Shown: positions 25,701-37,126 of the stretch, one piece after another | Position numbering within the stretch: the stretch's first letter is position 1 | Layout of the letters: every line of letters begins with the position of its first letter | DNA from: Trileptium ribeirensis | Taxonomy: Eukaryota > Nematoda > Enoplea > Enoplida > Thoracostomopsidae | Assembly (NCBI GenBank): GCA_030248225.1 | Contig: JASANE010012140.1 | Location: forward strand, 56,526 to 120,525 | Direction: 5' to 3' | DNA: 64,000 bases | Notes under the pieces: generated by a model | Told to the model about the DNA's origin: nothing | Database searches by the model: none | What the model saw: only the letters and a program-made list of their open reading frames with translations | Made by a program: the position numbers and the translations under genes

Positions 25701-28700
25701 AGATTCGAATTCACCGATATATACATCTGACATACGATAATGGACTACCAATGATAATAGTTTTTTGTGACGCATCTCAAGCAGCCTACGCTGCAGCTGT
25801 GTATATACGTTGTTTTGATACAGACGCTAATAAATGGGCTGTTAATTTGGTATTTTCAAAATCTCGACTTGCCTCTAAATCGAAAAAATCGTCAATAACC
25901 CTTCCACGTCTCGAACTTTTAGGCGTTACAATAGGCGTGCGAGCAGCGCGGTTCGTTCGGGAGGCATTACAATGCAAAGAAGCTATAACTGTTCATCTTT
26001 TTACCGACTCCACTTGTGTCCTACATTGGCTCACTAGTAGTAAACCCTTACCAGTCTTTGTAACAAATCGTGTTAGCGAAATAACATCATTGAGTCACTG
26101 TGAATTTCATTACGTGAGCAGCAACTCAAATCCCGCCGATATTGCAACCCGCGGCAAATCGGCAGCCGAATTGGGAAAATCGTCACTTTGGTGGAATCGA
26201 CCAGTGTGGTTAACTGCAGACTACTCTGATTGGCCGTCATTTGATATGCCTCTCCCTGTACGAGACACATCGGATGCAATTCACACTACGGATACCGTTT
26301 TGATTTCCAAGGATCCTGTTACCGAAATGGTCACAGTACCATTAGCAATTGATGCCAAACAATTTTCTGATTTCCGACGGTTACTCCGTGTTACTACATG
26401 GTGTTTGAAATTCCTATCTCGAGTGTTGTGGACAAAGGTTTCGGATGCGACTCGTTCTTTATACAGTATACTCTCAGCAATATTTGCCGATATTTCTGAA
26501 GCTAACTACATCACGCGACACGAAAGCGATCGTTCAAAATTATTGTGGATCCGTTGTATTCAGCAACAACATTTTTCCAGCCTTCTACATGCCTTGACAA
26601 ATGGAACATCTCATCATCTTATCAAGCAACTTGGTACAAACCTAGATAAAGATGGTGTTATTCGATGCTATGGTCGTTTTGAGAATGCCGAGATGTGTGG
26701 TGAAGCCTGCAGACCGAAACTTTTACCGAATCACGGCCACTTAACGTCCATAATTGTAAAGGGAGTACACGAAAATTTAATGCATGCTGGAGTGAGTCAT
26801 ACTCTTTGTCGCATCCGCCAGGAATTTTGGATTCCCCATGGTAGAAATGCGGTACGAAAGGTGTTAACGAGCTGTATAGTCTGTCGTCGTAACAACGGAG
26901 CATCCTACGCATTACCTCCAATACCTCCGTGGCCACGGGAAAGAGTAGCACGTTCCAGTCCGTTCCGATATACCGGACTAGATTATTTGGGTCCAGTAAG
27001 CGTTCAGGTTGGCAACATGTCGCAGAAGCTGTGGGTTTGTCTCTATACATGCCTTACTGTTCGCGCTATTCATCTCGAATGGATATTTGATTGTACATCA
27101 AAACAATTCTTAGACTGTTTGGTGCGCTTCATATCTCGTCGCGGTGCTCCTGATACGATAATATCTGATAATCCGGGACAGTTCGGAACAACCAAATCAG
27201 CAATGGATAGAATTTGGGCAAACATTCTACAAGATTCTACTGTACAGTCCCACGTCGCAGAAAATGGAATAAGTTGGAATTTTATTACGGAATTCGCTCC
27301 TTGGCAAGGCGGATTCTATGAGCGTTTAGTGGGGATTGTCAAACGCTGTATGAGAGCTGCAATTGGTCGACGTTTGCCCAATTTAGCGGAATTCATCACG
27401 TTAACATGCGAAGTTGAGGCAATTGTGAACTCTCGACCCATCACATATGTGTACGCTGACATTCATTCTTCTCCTGCGTTACGTCCTATCGATTTCCTCA
27501 CTGATTTGAGCATAAGTCTTCCATCAACTCAACGGTCAATGGGTCTGACGGGTCTTGGAGACGCCGGGCAACGTTTACTCCGATATTGGAAAACAAAACA
27601 GAGGCGCTTAGATTCATTATGGCAGTTATGGTATGATGAATATCTGACAAGTCTACGAGAAAGAGGACGTACACAACATCGACAACGAAAAGGAGAGGTT
27701 CGTTCAACTCCTGAACTCAACGAAATTGTTTTAGTTCGAGACATACATCTGCCGCGGGGATGTTGGAAGCTAGCTCGTGTTACTCGATTTATCTGCAGTC
27801 GTGATGGTGTGATTAGATCGGTGGAGTTGGTACTGCCTAATCGTATGATTATTCGACGAGCCGTCAACCATCTTATACCACTTGAAATTAGATGCAGTAC
27901 TCCATTACCATCTAGTAGCAATGTAGCAGACGGAAATGACAATTGTGAAACACCGAACGATCATATTGATGAAACTGAATTGGACACAGAACGGCGAGTT
28001 GAACAGTTTCGTTTAGCACGAGATGCAGCAAGGATCGGGATCAAAGACGGCTTAAATAATCAGTTAATAAAGGATTAATAACGAGATAATCGAACAATAT
28101 CAAACGCTTTGTGCCGGGAGTGTCTTGTAATTACAAGATTGATAATATTGTCGATAATTGTGTCGTAAACATTTTTTCTTTGTATCAATACAAACTGTTG
28201 GTTGCATTCTAAATATATTGATTAGCTTATAATGACAATCATTTGCATAAACAAGATCACTGTACAGCTAGCGCCATCCCGAGTGTTGTGATGCTTTTGA
28301 ATTTTTACGCGGTGTGAAAGGTGTTAGAAACTGGAATCCAGGAATGTCTTATCTCATATTGCGTACAATCGATTACATCAAATTCATGGGGCGAATGGTT
28401 GTCTTTGTATTTGAACGTAAATTAATCGATGATCACTACTGAGTTTGTGCCATCACCATCAGTATCATCAGAGTTATTAACACTGTCAAAGCAGTGTAGT
28501 CACCATTAGCGTCAGCAACCGGCAAACGTCGACCTCGGGAATACTTGTAACTGTCACATATCCCTGGATAAACAAATCATCAATTGAACGTCCGAGGTTG
28601 TTCAACAACAACTACAACAACCACTACTAAATCAACAGCCTTTACGATTACAACGTCAACGATATCATCACCAGGCAGCAAACAAGTCGATATAATCAAG

Positions 28701-31700
28701 GGAATCGATACAGCCAGTTGACGCCATTGATCGCAATCGCGCGTGGTCGAAATTATAGCCGGATTTGCCGACAACATTTACGACCGGTAAGAAACAAATT
28801 TTTTCACCACAACTTCCAACCCCCCAGCGTCGCCGCAGGTGCCAAACATAGTCACAAGAGGTGCAGCACGGCACAGCGCCCTAGAAGATCCGGCTACACC
28901 TGCCGGGACCGACTTCAAACCTCGAGAATGCATGATCACTATTTCAGTGAAGCACAGTGCCCAGACACTCAAGCAATTTATATGGATAAATGCAATTTTA
29001 AACCTTTTCCATGGAATCTGATGAACACTCGACCTCGAACTACACGTTTGAATATGTCAAAAGTGTGATTTGTCTCTTTTTTCATAAAAATTTTCGTGAA
29101 AATTACTGCCTGCTTTCACGACACAAAGCCGACTAAATTTACGATATCTGTTAGCCTAAGAAATAAGTTAACAGTTCAAAAAGGGTATTAGGACAGTCTG
29201 GATTTTAAAGCTTCTAATTCTTTGTACAATACAGGAAGACGTGATAATAAATTTATGAGTCACAGACATCACAAGTGCCTTTTGCGATAAGATGGTATAT
29301 ATCTGGCCTGTCCATAGCGATCCAAAAATTAGGGGAACTTCATGGGGCCCATGTTCATTGTCATGGAAATTTCAAAGTGGGGAGAACGATAAATTTTGCT
29401 TAAAAATACTAAATATTTCCATATTTTCATATAGGTTTACTGCCTACCGTACATGTGCTTTCATGCTATAAAACGACGCTTTAGCATTATAAATATTAAA
29501 ATAAAATTTGCAAACATAAAAAAAATTGGATTTACTTCAACACGGGGGTTTTCACCGAATGGGGGGACGAACATAGGGGATTTGGAAAGTGGGGTCACAC
29601 TACACCCCACTGTGGACAGAACCGTATATGAAAGCAACTGCTGGCAATCCAAATAATGAACATTTGATAATATTATAATATGAACTAACCATCATCTTCT
29701 TTCTGAGTACGTCCATCGGTAGAGCTGTAATAACGGCAGCGCTAACAGCGACGGCGTGAAAGAGTAACGACTCGAACCAAACAAATTGTGGAGCACCGCG
29801 TTTACGATACGGTATGTTACATGTAATATCGAGCATAAGAAACAGGATTGCGCTGTATGTCGCCGAGCCTGAAAAAATGGTTATCACCGCTATTCTTGCT
29901 AGGTTCCACGGTAAGGATTTCCAGACGGAGTCAGTACATAAAAATAACATCCGTGTGCAACGACACAAAACTAGTTTCCATCGTCAAGAATACTGACACA
30001 TTTTAATCATTTCCAATATAGCTACTCGCAGAAAGATTACTGTAAACGTTGCAATAATTGTCATTACTGAACGACACCTCTGCTGAGCACCATTTATTTT
30101 CGGACCAGTTCCACTATAACGGTTAGTACAGCATGCTGTCTACCTAATTAGACCGGTACGACATAAAATGCAAAGCGAAAACGATACAAATTATATGATA
30201 GTTACGAAATCGTTAACACAGAATGCATTCAGTAGTCTTTTGAAGCACATTAGCAAATGTAACATTTATCGCAGAAAACTTGAAACCAAAAATATACGTA
30301 TTGTCGATTACAATAATAATAACACTACACTGTAGTATTGGCATAGTACTTCAGTATCAGTACATAATGTAGTATTGCAGTACTAATAAAGCATATTATT
30401 TTGATTGCACTGATTGTTTGACATCTACCAATCATATTACAAGCCTATAGTGGAGAAAATTATGGGGGCCATGTTCATTCTATGGGGAAATTTCAAAGTG
30501 GGGGGATAAATTTTGCTTAAAAATACAAAATATTTCCATATTTTCAAGCATTTTTACTACTGTGAACGTACTTTCAAGCTAAAAAACAATATTTCAGCAT
30601 TATAAATAGTGGTAATTAATGTTTAAAAATCAATTTGCAAACAAAGAACATAAATTTTCAGACATAAAAAATTTTGGAATTAGTTGAACATGGGGGTTTC
30701 GGCCGAGTGGGGGAGACGGACATGGGGGAAATCTCACGAACATGGGGGATTTGGAAAGTGGGGGGTCCCCCCACTGTGGACAGGCCAGATAGTTATAATA
30801 CAGATCCTCGGAAAGTAAACCTACAAATTATCGAATTGCCATCGATACCTTCATAATGTGTCTTGTTTATCAAAACGAAAACACAGCTACAGTCACAGCC
30901 AGAAATATGTGCAAAATAATCGGTCGAAATCGAGCGAGTTCGACTGCGATGGATTTAGATTATATGAAATTTCGATCGATTTCGTTCCATTTGGATTGTT
31001 TTCGATTTTTGATCAATTAAACAAATTTCAGACCTGTAAAATTTCGAATATTTCGGATAAAATGAAATTTCGATCTTCTGCGATTAAACGAAATTTCGAT
31101 CGACTGATATTTCGATCGTTTTCAACTGCACTTATTTTTGGCCGCGACTTACACGTACAACATCGTGTGGTATTGACAGCAACAACCATACTTACCAATA
31201 ACTGATGGCATAAATCCACGATACAAACCCTTAGTAATCCCTTCCTGTGTTGTTATTTTTACCAAAGCATCCACGGCATCTTTGTAGTACGCTCGTCGAA
31301 TGTCGCCCGAATTTACAGTAAGCCTCGTCTTGACAACATCAAGTGGATGCGTGACTGCGGTAGCTAAGGTACCGGCAACCGCGCCTGCAATATAAAACAA
31401 TATTGGCTCGATATGTATAGGTTTTAAGGAGAGCAATATTAGTTCAAAATCCAGTTTCACTTAAATAATAATTTTAATTGTTTCACAATCGACGCTTGTT
31501 TTCCAGGTTCATTATCGAAATATGGATCGCAAATTACTATTTCGCCCAAAAAGTAATCATTGGGTCCGTTCAAATATTAATAACTTTCAACATCTGAGAA
31601 GTGATTATTTTTATACCTGTTCCAATTATATTTCATGCCTGAAGTTAACGTTGTGAGATGGCCTATTCAGCACACATTCATAATTCACAGTGTATTAACA

Positions 31701-34700
31701 GAAAGGGGCATCGTATATGAAATCGGTAGCAACTCTAGCTTCTCCAAACCGGGCAGTCCCGGTTTTTCGGCTCTGCCACATCATTGTATGGCCCGCCCCC
31801 GTTCCCTCCCAAACGAGACACCCTGTTGAACTTTGAATCGGTGTGCATCCTGCGGTCCGCGAGGGCAAGTGGAGAGACCAGTAATATTGCCGACTGATCA
31901 CACGAAGCAATAATGAGAAATATAAGTGTTACTAATGTACGCTGCTATGTGTTGATAACGAAAACGAAGTTTAACAACACTATTAGCATTGCATACCTGC
32001 TGCATAAACAACGCCGAATGTCCAGTATTCCGGAATACGGTAATTTTTTTCGCGAGCTATAATCCGTTTGACAATAGAGTCGAACACCGTAAATTGTATC
32101 GCAGTGTACGGTACTAGCCTTAGACAAGCAGTTGCATTGCCTGCAACATGTATACGTATACATTGTTATACAGAAATGACTTTTTTAACGCGCGGACGTC
32201 ATTTTGACCAAATCCTATACAACAAAATCCAATTCCAAATTTTAGTGAAATAATGATTCGCCTGGCGTTAAAGTACGAGCAGAGTAAATCTTGGAATAGT
32301 TTTTAAAGAATATTATCAATCTTAGTGGCGCACTGATTGGCCTTCAGTTATGAAAAACCGAAATATATCTTGAACCGGTTTTCTTGCAGAACAGATTGGT
32401 CTGTGGTTATAAACAAACAAGGTACATTTTGAAACGAATTTTTTCCTAAGCACTGATATAAATAATCTAATTACTGTGCATCTAAATTAATGGGCGACAA
32501 CATCATGAAATGGTCTACAGTGCTCTCAGTATTAGTAAGCACAAAACAAGTTGCTGGTTTTGTTCACAAAAACGCGGTTTAAGCATTTTTGTACTTGCGA
32601 AAAAATATAAAATACAGCCGTTTATGGTATGTCGTACCATGTACCATATAAGCTATTTATGATGCCAAACTACTAAAGAATGACAAAAGACAAGCTATGT
32701 ACCAAACTACTAAAGACTGAGTATATTCTGGAAATCGGGTTCACTGACCCTAACCCCAATGAAAATATCTAAAAGGGCAATATTACTCGTGCTGGACTCT
32801 ATATAACTAGTAAACGTAATAAATTAGAAAAAGCGAACGGAGCAACAGGCAAAGTTTTTGGTATCTTATTTGTGTGTAATGCGTGTATTTATATGCGCTT
32901 CAATAGTGTATTTATATGCGCTTCAACTATTTAATTAATGTATTATAGGTATCACGTTTAGGCAATTGATGTGAAATCCACCCTACAAAAAGTTCGCTAG
33001 CTAAAAGAATTTAGCTAATTAGTGACATCATCTAATTAGCTAATTAATTACCTAATTAGCACCCATGATAAAATCACAGAGCTTTAAAAGACACATATTC
33101 ATAATCAACGACATCGAAAACCCCCGTGCGAAACAAATTAGCAATTTTGAGGTGATTTGAAAATTTGCATAAAATTATCTAATTAGCTAATAGTTAATTA
33201 ACCAACTAATTAGCATATATAGCCAGGTTTGATAGCTTCAGAAATGTCATATTCGTGATCAGCGACATAGAAAACCCCCGGGTGCAATTTATTTTTAATT
33301 TATGAGCAGTTTAAAATTTTTCAAAAAATTAGCTAATTTACAAATAATTAGTAATTAACATTTTTAACTTCCTCGAATAGTAAATAAGCACCAGATTCAC
33401 AATCATAAAGGCCAGATGTAGTATATGCACCGAAATAATAGAATTACGCTAATTATTTATTGAAAAATACGCAATTTTTGTTTGAAATAGCTGAAAATAG
33501 GCTAACACGCTTAACTAATTAAGTAATTACTAATTATCTAAAGCATTTTTGATAAAATCTATATGTCTTGCACCTCTCCAATATTAGGTGTTTCAAACAA
33601 AATAAAGTTTTTCAAAATCGGCCCAGTAGTTCGAGGAGTTCAACTGACTGACGGACAGACAGTGCCGAATTTTCCCCCTCTGACGACAACTAAAAGCTTC
33701 GCTTCGCCCCGCTTAATTAAACCATCCTACTGGAAAACCTATACGCACAATTCTTGGTGTCCTGTATGCAATAGGTAACCAAACAACTGAAGACAGACCT
33801 GTTTCTGTAAATCAAGTTCATGGACAGTACACCTATTGAAAATCTATTAAGCCTACAGAAATACACACATGTATATACGAGAGAGAGAGATCATTCTTGA
33901 TGCCCAGTACGCAATTAATCAGACAAATAAAAACGCACTACATTTTGGAAATGGGGTCCGTCGACTGCAAAAACTTGAAACGCCATGAAAAGCTATCCTG
34001 TAGGCAATTTGGACTCTAGATAGCAAAATCATCGAATCGAGCGATCTTTATAACCAAATACACATTCATTGTAAAATTAAAACAGGCTATCAGAAAGCGA
34101 AATTAAAAAACCATATTCCTGGCAAAGGCTCGACGAACCATATTCGGGCCCACAGCGGCCCAGTGTATCACAAAAAAGTCGTGGCCTTTAAAGTTGCAGA
34201 TGTCGATGACCTGATTCTACATGGTGGTTCAGTGTTTCGATGCGAGGCCTGTGCCAAGAGATATGGGACGCAAAACAATGGCATAGGTATGGCCAGATTT
34301 AACAAAGAACCCTACCTGTTTTTTTCTCATTTTGCCCCGAAGATAGGATCGGAGCTGTTTGCGTTCAATTAAAGCTATCGAGCAAAAAATCGTGAAAATC
34401 CGTCCATCCGTAAATGAGTTATGGATGAATGTCACAGACAAAAAATTGTCATAATTTCCCCCGAACGCCTTCAGTAGATACTCCCTCCGTTTAAAATAAA
34501 TCTAACGTTTAGAACGCACAGTGCGACCAAAACACGTACACGCTCTAAGGCACAAAAAATTTGCAGAAATTTTAATCTGAAAATAACAGTAAATTTTGAG
34601 ACTATAAACACCCCTAGGATAAATATTCCAGCCACAGATGGCATTGGAAGCAAATTTGCCCGAATCCTTCAAAACTGTGACATGTGTAGTATTACACGGG

Positions 34701-35258
34701 CCATACTTATCTATAACTGTAAATCTACTTGAAGCATTTTATTGGTAGACGGTTATGTTGTTCAATATATCGGATATAACTGAATAAACTTTTATATTTT
34801 AGGCGGTTCATTTTTATTTTGTCCCATATGAACAGTATGGCTAATGTTAATACCTAACCATAAATTCAGTTTGAGTAATAACTCACTGTTTTTAAGAGAA
34901 ATAAGAATAATTCAGATTATCTCTAATAATTAGCCGCTCAAGCATAAACATTGTTTATGTGTACTACAAAACCCTAACACATTTTTGCCGTCACTTATAC
35001 GTACATAGTTTGCTCGTTCGTTATATTGGTTAACTATCCACTTTTACCTCTATAAAATCCACGAAGTCTGCTTTCTTGTTGAATATTTTTCCAATTATAA
35101 TACCAGCCGAGCTTTCCACCAGGAACCCCAACCTGACAATGAATCTTCAGAACGCTTAACGGTGCAACAATACTTCTACTGACAGCGGCGCCACCCGAGC
35201 AGACTAAAGCTTTCACAAGAATATTTGGTGAACTCTTAACATCCGCTGCATCTAGCAT
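19702..35258 (-). CDS. SLC25A43: mitochondrial carrier, SLC25A43-like (five exons, C-terminal exon not found)
   Basis: Exons on the minus strand: 35258-35048 (ATG), 32140-31997, 31384-31196, 29868-29690, 19836-19702. All are bounded by AG acceptors and GT donors. Junction phases agree (1,1,1,0), giving 286 residues so far against about 340 for the human protein. Carrier hallmarks: IVAPLSVLK in repeat 1 (the usual acidic residue is S), GNATACLRLVPYTAIQF, THPLDVVKTR in repeat 2, LPMDVLRKK in repeat 3, and GGVDVKF before the last matrix helix. The QVGVPGGK and GGVDVKF stretches are what point to SLC25A43 rather than other members. It should lie in the mitochondrial inner membrane; its substrate is not established. 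The last exon, expected to carry a PYxG motif, was not located left of 19702. Intron 4 contains a complete BEL element, and introns 3 and 4 carry MITE copies. Confidence 0.85.
21601..22297 (+). repeat. 5' LTR of BEL/Pao element
   Basis: 697 bp, TG...CA ends. It differs from the 3' LTR by extra aca units in two caa/aca runs and a few substitutions. Confidence 0.95.
22307..22324 (+). promoter_or_regulatory. probable tRNA primer-binding site
   Basis: TGGTGCCGTGACCAGGAT begins ten bases after the 5' LTR. TGG at this position is the complement of a tRNA 3' CCA end. The matching tRNA was not identified. Confidence 0.6.
22343..23299 (+). pseudogene. BEL/Pao gag region (DUF1759-like), in-frame stops
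   Basis: ATG at 22343 opens the frame that later encodes pol. A TGA at 22439-22441 interrupts it after 32 codons, and the long open part runs 22550-23296. The segment KLPKLSLPTFSGN through SYLRGSLSGTALRAIGG is the DUF1759 pattern of BEL/Pao Gag. The frame stops at TAA 23297-23299 and continues without shift into the pol frame. Gag would form the particle shell binding element RNA. Both stops could be C-to-T changes (CGA, CAA). Stop-codon readthrough at the second cannot be excluded because many BEL elements encode a single polyprotein, but a TGA this early makes the copy look defective. Confidence 0.8.
23300..28078 (+). CDS. BEL/Pao Pol polyprotein: protease, reverse transcriptase, RNase H, integrase
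   Basis: The open frame (first ATG-type codon at 23333, 1581 residues) is intact to TAA at 28078. In order: CCHC-like knuckles at about residues 64-131; DUF1758 aspartic protease with DTG at 200-202; reverse transcriptase with VADVEKAF near 559 and YVDN near 640 (BEL/Pao variant of YxDD); Pao-type RNase H with FCDAS near 811; integrase with an HHCC-like zinc segment near 1146-1190 and the catalytic triad in LDYLG (about 1217), ISDNPG (about 1278) and FYERL (about 1329); and a C-terminal DUF5641-like tail near 1460. It would copy and integrate the element. No frameshift was seen, unlike the LINE and Polinton nearby. The only defects are the two upstream in-frame stops. Confidence 0.95.
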   Translation, partial: QYIKQSEDIAEVTSELTETTSSKTALSKSDTACNKQNETTKQHPTSAFAAAFPTSLSSTTTMCSISSRATPQNPCYFCSGKHYNNQCDKFPSAASRMKQLQTAKRCYRCLQPGHIANACKLPRDSIKCFFCKSFGSHTSPLCPKQFPPANDAGNVQTVISPETGVQQFANDDLSENTALLNVGDQAELLTASATACNPDTNKSIQVRILFDTGSHRSYVTGACADALNLPTVHQEPLHVAIFGTSRTLSVASRKVCINIQQLDGTYRCIDVHTTPMITSCPIKARNIPVEYLRHVTSLGYTLADDFESNEGSIDVLVGSDYLWEFLTGGQIAITSGLYMIPSALGLLISGRYGDESGTTEDTHPVLLCLTETIGSKMQFYGVCTPVSSVQSVDIDIDEFWALERIGITDDPVITDDDKALAKFNNTVYYANWRYHVQWPWKDNCQALPVNFELAKGRFKSLDKRLRSVDPTVRDKYQEVINDQLQKNIIEQVPASEVELNATNHLVHYLPHHPVIKPSSATTKVRIVYDASSKTRKDNMSLNECLHRGPVILPNLCDVLIRFRTNPIAIVADVEKAFLQMCLQPADKDVTRFLWFRDPQNQEIDDNIAHFRFVRVPFGVISSPFLLGGCLQYHLRQYNDNWVASAIASNIYVDNVITSVDNIDSAKLFYKIAKSIFAEAGMNLQQWCSNSFETMNSIPDNDQVSNIDNKILGLQWDRSDDIIRIGSDIDIKDLNLSVTKRHVLTTIAKVYDPLGFFQPVLLQAKCFLQKLWEVKKPWDEELDSTLRAEWQGIQSKMFHLHEIRIHRYIHLTYDNGLPMIIVFCDASQAAYAAAVYIRCFDTDANKWAVNLVFSKSRLASKSKKSSITLPRLELLGVTIGVRAARFVREALQCKEAITVHLFTDSTCVLHWLTSSKPLPVFVTNRVSEITSLSHCEFHYVSSNSNPADIATRGKSAAELGKSSLWWNRPVWLTADYSDWPSFDMPLPVRDTSDAIHTTDTVLISKDPVTEMVTVPLAIDAKQFSDFRRLLRVTTWCLKFLSRVLWTKVSDATRSLYSILSAIFADISEANYITRHESDRSKLLWIRCIQQQHFSSLLHALTNGTSHHLIKQLGTNLDKDGVIRCYGRFENAEMCGEACRPKLLPNHGHLTSIIVKGVHENLMHAGVSHTLCRIRQEFWIPHGRNAVRKVLTSCIVCRRNNGASYALPPIPPWPRERVARSSPFRYTGLDYLGPVSVQVGNMSQKLWVCLYTCLTVRAIHLEWIFDCTSKQFLDCLVRFISRRGAPDTIISDNPGQFGTTKSAMDRIWANILQDSTVQSHVAENGISWNFITEFAPWQGGFYERLVGIVKRCMRAAIGRRLPNLAEFITLTCEVEAIVNSRPITYVYADIHSSPALRPIDFLTDLSISLPSTQRSMGLTGLGDAGQRLLRYWKTKQRRLDSLWQLWYDEYLTSLRERGRTQHRQRKGEVRSTPELNEIVLVRDIHLPRGCWKLARVTRFICSRDGVIRSVELVLPNRMIIRRAVNHLIPLEIRCSTPLPSSSNVADGNDNCETPNDHIDETELDTERRVEQFRLARDAARIGIKDGLNNQLIKD
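28121..28811 (+). repeat. 3' LTR of BEL/Pao element
   Basis: 691 bp, TG...CA ends, followed by the acttc target duplication at 28812-28816. Confidence 0.95.
28817..29304. other. intronic sequence, no gene seen
   Basis: A GC-richer stretch (28817-28930) directly follows the BEL insertion. It has overlapping open frames on both strands but no motif or codon pattern that favours one. The rest is AT-rich. Confidence 0.35.
29305..29620 (+). mobile_element. MITE family M, copy 1
   Basis: Starts (ct)GGCCTGTCCA and ends TGTGGACAGA. It shares with copies 2 and 3 the phrases gcccatgttcatt, atttcaaagtgggg, aaattttgcttaaaaata and gggatttggaaagtgggg. It lies in intron 4 of the SLC25A43-like gene. Confidence 0.7.
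30450..30789 (+). mobile_element. MITE family M, copy 2
   Basis: Collinear with copy 1. The right end TGTGGACAGGCCAG is the inverse of the left ends of copies 1 and 3; its own left end is partly lost (agcctatagtgg). It lies in intron 3 of the SLC25A43-like gene. No target duplication was resolved. Confidence 0.7.
32985..33560. repeat. degenerate repeat with dense TAATTAG motifs
   Basis: At least two diverged units about 150 bp apart share attcataatcaacgacat / attcgtgatcagcgacat followed by gaaaaccccc. Between them are many ttagctaattag-type words. This is intron 1 of the SLC25A43-like gene. The ATTA cores match homeodomain sites, but repetition alone explains their density. Confidence 0.55.
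34130..34372 (+). pseudogene. possible coding remnant, unrecognised
   Basis: An open frame of about 70 residues contains KVADVDDLIL and RCEACAKRYG. The CxxC pair and acidic run look protein-like, but I cannot assign a family and see no splice sites or upstream continuation. It sits in intron 1 of the SLC25A43-like gene and may be an old mobile-element fragment. Confidence 0.2.
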
Positions 35259-36744
35259 ACTTATCTGAAACACAAACGAAATTAACAGCCATATATATGA
35301 CTACAATCTGGAGAAAACTACCAACGAATTAATGCAAATATATATTTCGTTCAGGACCACTACTAGAAATACAAACTAAAACAATTTCAGATTTCATAAT
35401 TATTGTACTATATATTTTATCGCAGTCGGTGCTTCGGCAATAGCACTTTATCGAATGAATAATGTCTCGAAATTTTATCCAAATGCTACAAGTGGAGCCA
35501 CGTGGAATTTTTGCGAATGCCACCTCAAGATTTATTAGAAAAAATAACAAACTCAAGAATATAACGACACACTGTATGCATGTGTGGTCTTGGTAGCCTG
35601 TATATTATGGATATTATGGATGGCCAGCGCAAGAAAATTTTCACCTATAAAAAGATTCTAAAACAAAATTTAAATACTTATAAACAAATTATAACTCAGG
35701 TACAAGTTTAAACACATGGTGGTAAATCTCGTTTTGCTGTGGCTTTGTGGAGCTGTCAGTGGTACTTTTTACCACCTGAGCGTCGGACCGGCAAAGCCAT
35801 CAGCCCTGAGACCACATATCCATTACACCCGAGGCCGCACGGAATTTGTTGAAAAACTTGGCAAAAATAGGTGAAATTTTAACAAACTAAATCCATTGAA
35901 AACCACTGAAAAAAACATAAAATGTTCGTGCTGGGCTCTAGATAACCACACCAATATTATTCAACATAACGAAAAATCTATAAATGCACCATTCTTGATG
36001 CTCTGTACCTACATAACTGTTCTTTAATACCCAAATAACAATTAAAAAACTCCACGTTTGCACCTACAAATCACATTCTAAATATCAAAAATCATATGAA
36101 GTAACAAAACTGTAGAACTGGTAACAAACATTAAAACTTGTTGGAACAGCTAAAACTCTGCGAATCGCATAGTAAACGAAACAAGACTGACCAATATTGA
36201 CGAACAAGGTCTTGTTACAAAGAGTGTCCAACGCTGACCGGGTAAGGGAATGGTTTGCATAGCAAGGACCTGCTTCGTCATGTGCCCAATCAGCGTTGAG
36301 AAACAAGCGCAAACCAAAAATGTAAAAATTACTATATAAATTTTTGTAGCGAAAATACTGCTGAATTTTTGATTAAATTGAGGCACTTTTTAGCCTAACG
36401 GTTATCCCACAATAACTGTTATATTTTCTGCTCTTCACTAGGATGACTATTATATCGGCTATTGGTACTTATATATTGCAGATGAGGATTCGTTGCCGAA
36501 GATATGTGGGATGAATTTGCGACCAGTGATATGCCTGTGCGGCTAATTTGATTTGGCACGTTTTTTACGAATTATATTGGTACTAGGGATCATATTACGA
36601 TATTCGACCAGAACACCGAATAGCTCTTTTAGCTGCAAAATTATCAAAATATATGCGTGATCGTAGCGGTTTTTGTTACACTATTTGGTCATTATCGCAT
36701 ACGGCGTCTCCATAGGTAGCTATGTACAGCTACAATAGTGAAAA
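35259..36744. other. upstream of the carrier gene, no gene seen
   Basis: The probable promoter and 5' leader of the SLC25A43-like gene lie here. An AG acceptor-like site (tgtttcag, 35274-35267) directly precedes exon 1, so the start codon may follow a 5' intron. No other exon was supported. Confidence 0.35.
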
Positions 36745-37126
36745 GCTGGCCCATCCACAGCGGGAGGGAGGGTGGGGGGACCCCCACTTTCCAAATTCCC
36801 CCATGTTCGCGAGATTTTCATCCATGCCCGTCCCCCCACTCGGCCGAAACCCTCCATGTTCAACTAATTCCAAAATTGTTTTATTGTCTAAGAATTTATG
36901 CTTTTGTTTGTAAATTGTTTTTTAAACATCATTACTATTTATAATGCTAAAATATCGTTTTTAGCTTGAAAATACATTCACGGCAGTAAAAATGCATGAA
37001 AATATGCAAATATTTAGTATTTTTAAGCAAAATTTATATATCCCCACTTTTAATTTTCCCGCGAGAATGAAAATGGAGGCCCCCCGAAGTTTCCCCCGAG
37101 TTTTCGGAGGCCTGTGGATAGATCAG
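36745..37126 (-). mobile_element. MITE family M, copy 3 (inverted)
   Basis: Starts CTGGCCCATCCACAG and ends CCTGTGGATAGATCAG, inverted relative to copies 1 and 2, with the same inner phrases in reverse complement. The 5-mer aaaag flanks both ends (36740-36744 and 37127-37131), which may be a target duplication or chance. Confidence 0.7.

Larger units (their letters stand above)
21596..28816 (+). mobile_element. BEL/Pao LTR retrotransposon, complete, 5-bp target duplication
   Basis: 5' LTR 21601-22297 and 3' LTR 28121-28811 both start TGTCTTG and end CACCACA. They are flanked by the 5-mer acttc at 21596-21600 and 28812-28816, as expected for BEL/Pao. By eye the LTRs differ by about nine substitutions and two 3-bp indels (about 1.3%), so insertion is recent. 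A polyprotein frame runs from ATG 22343 to TAA 28078 in one reading frame, interrupted by TGA at 22439-22441 and TAA at 23297-23299. It lies in intron 4 of the SLC25A43-like gene in opposite orientation. Confidence 0.95.
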
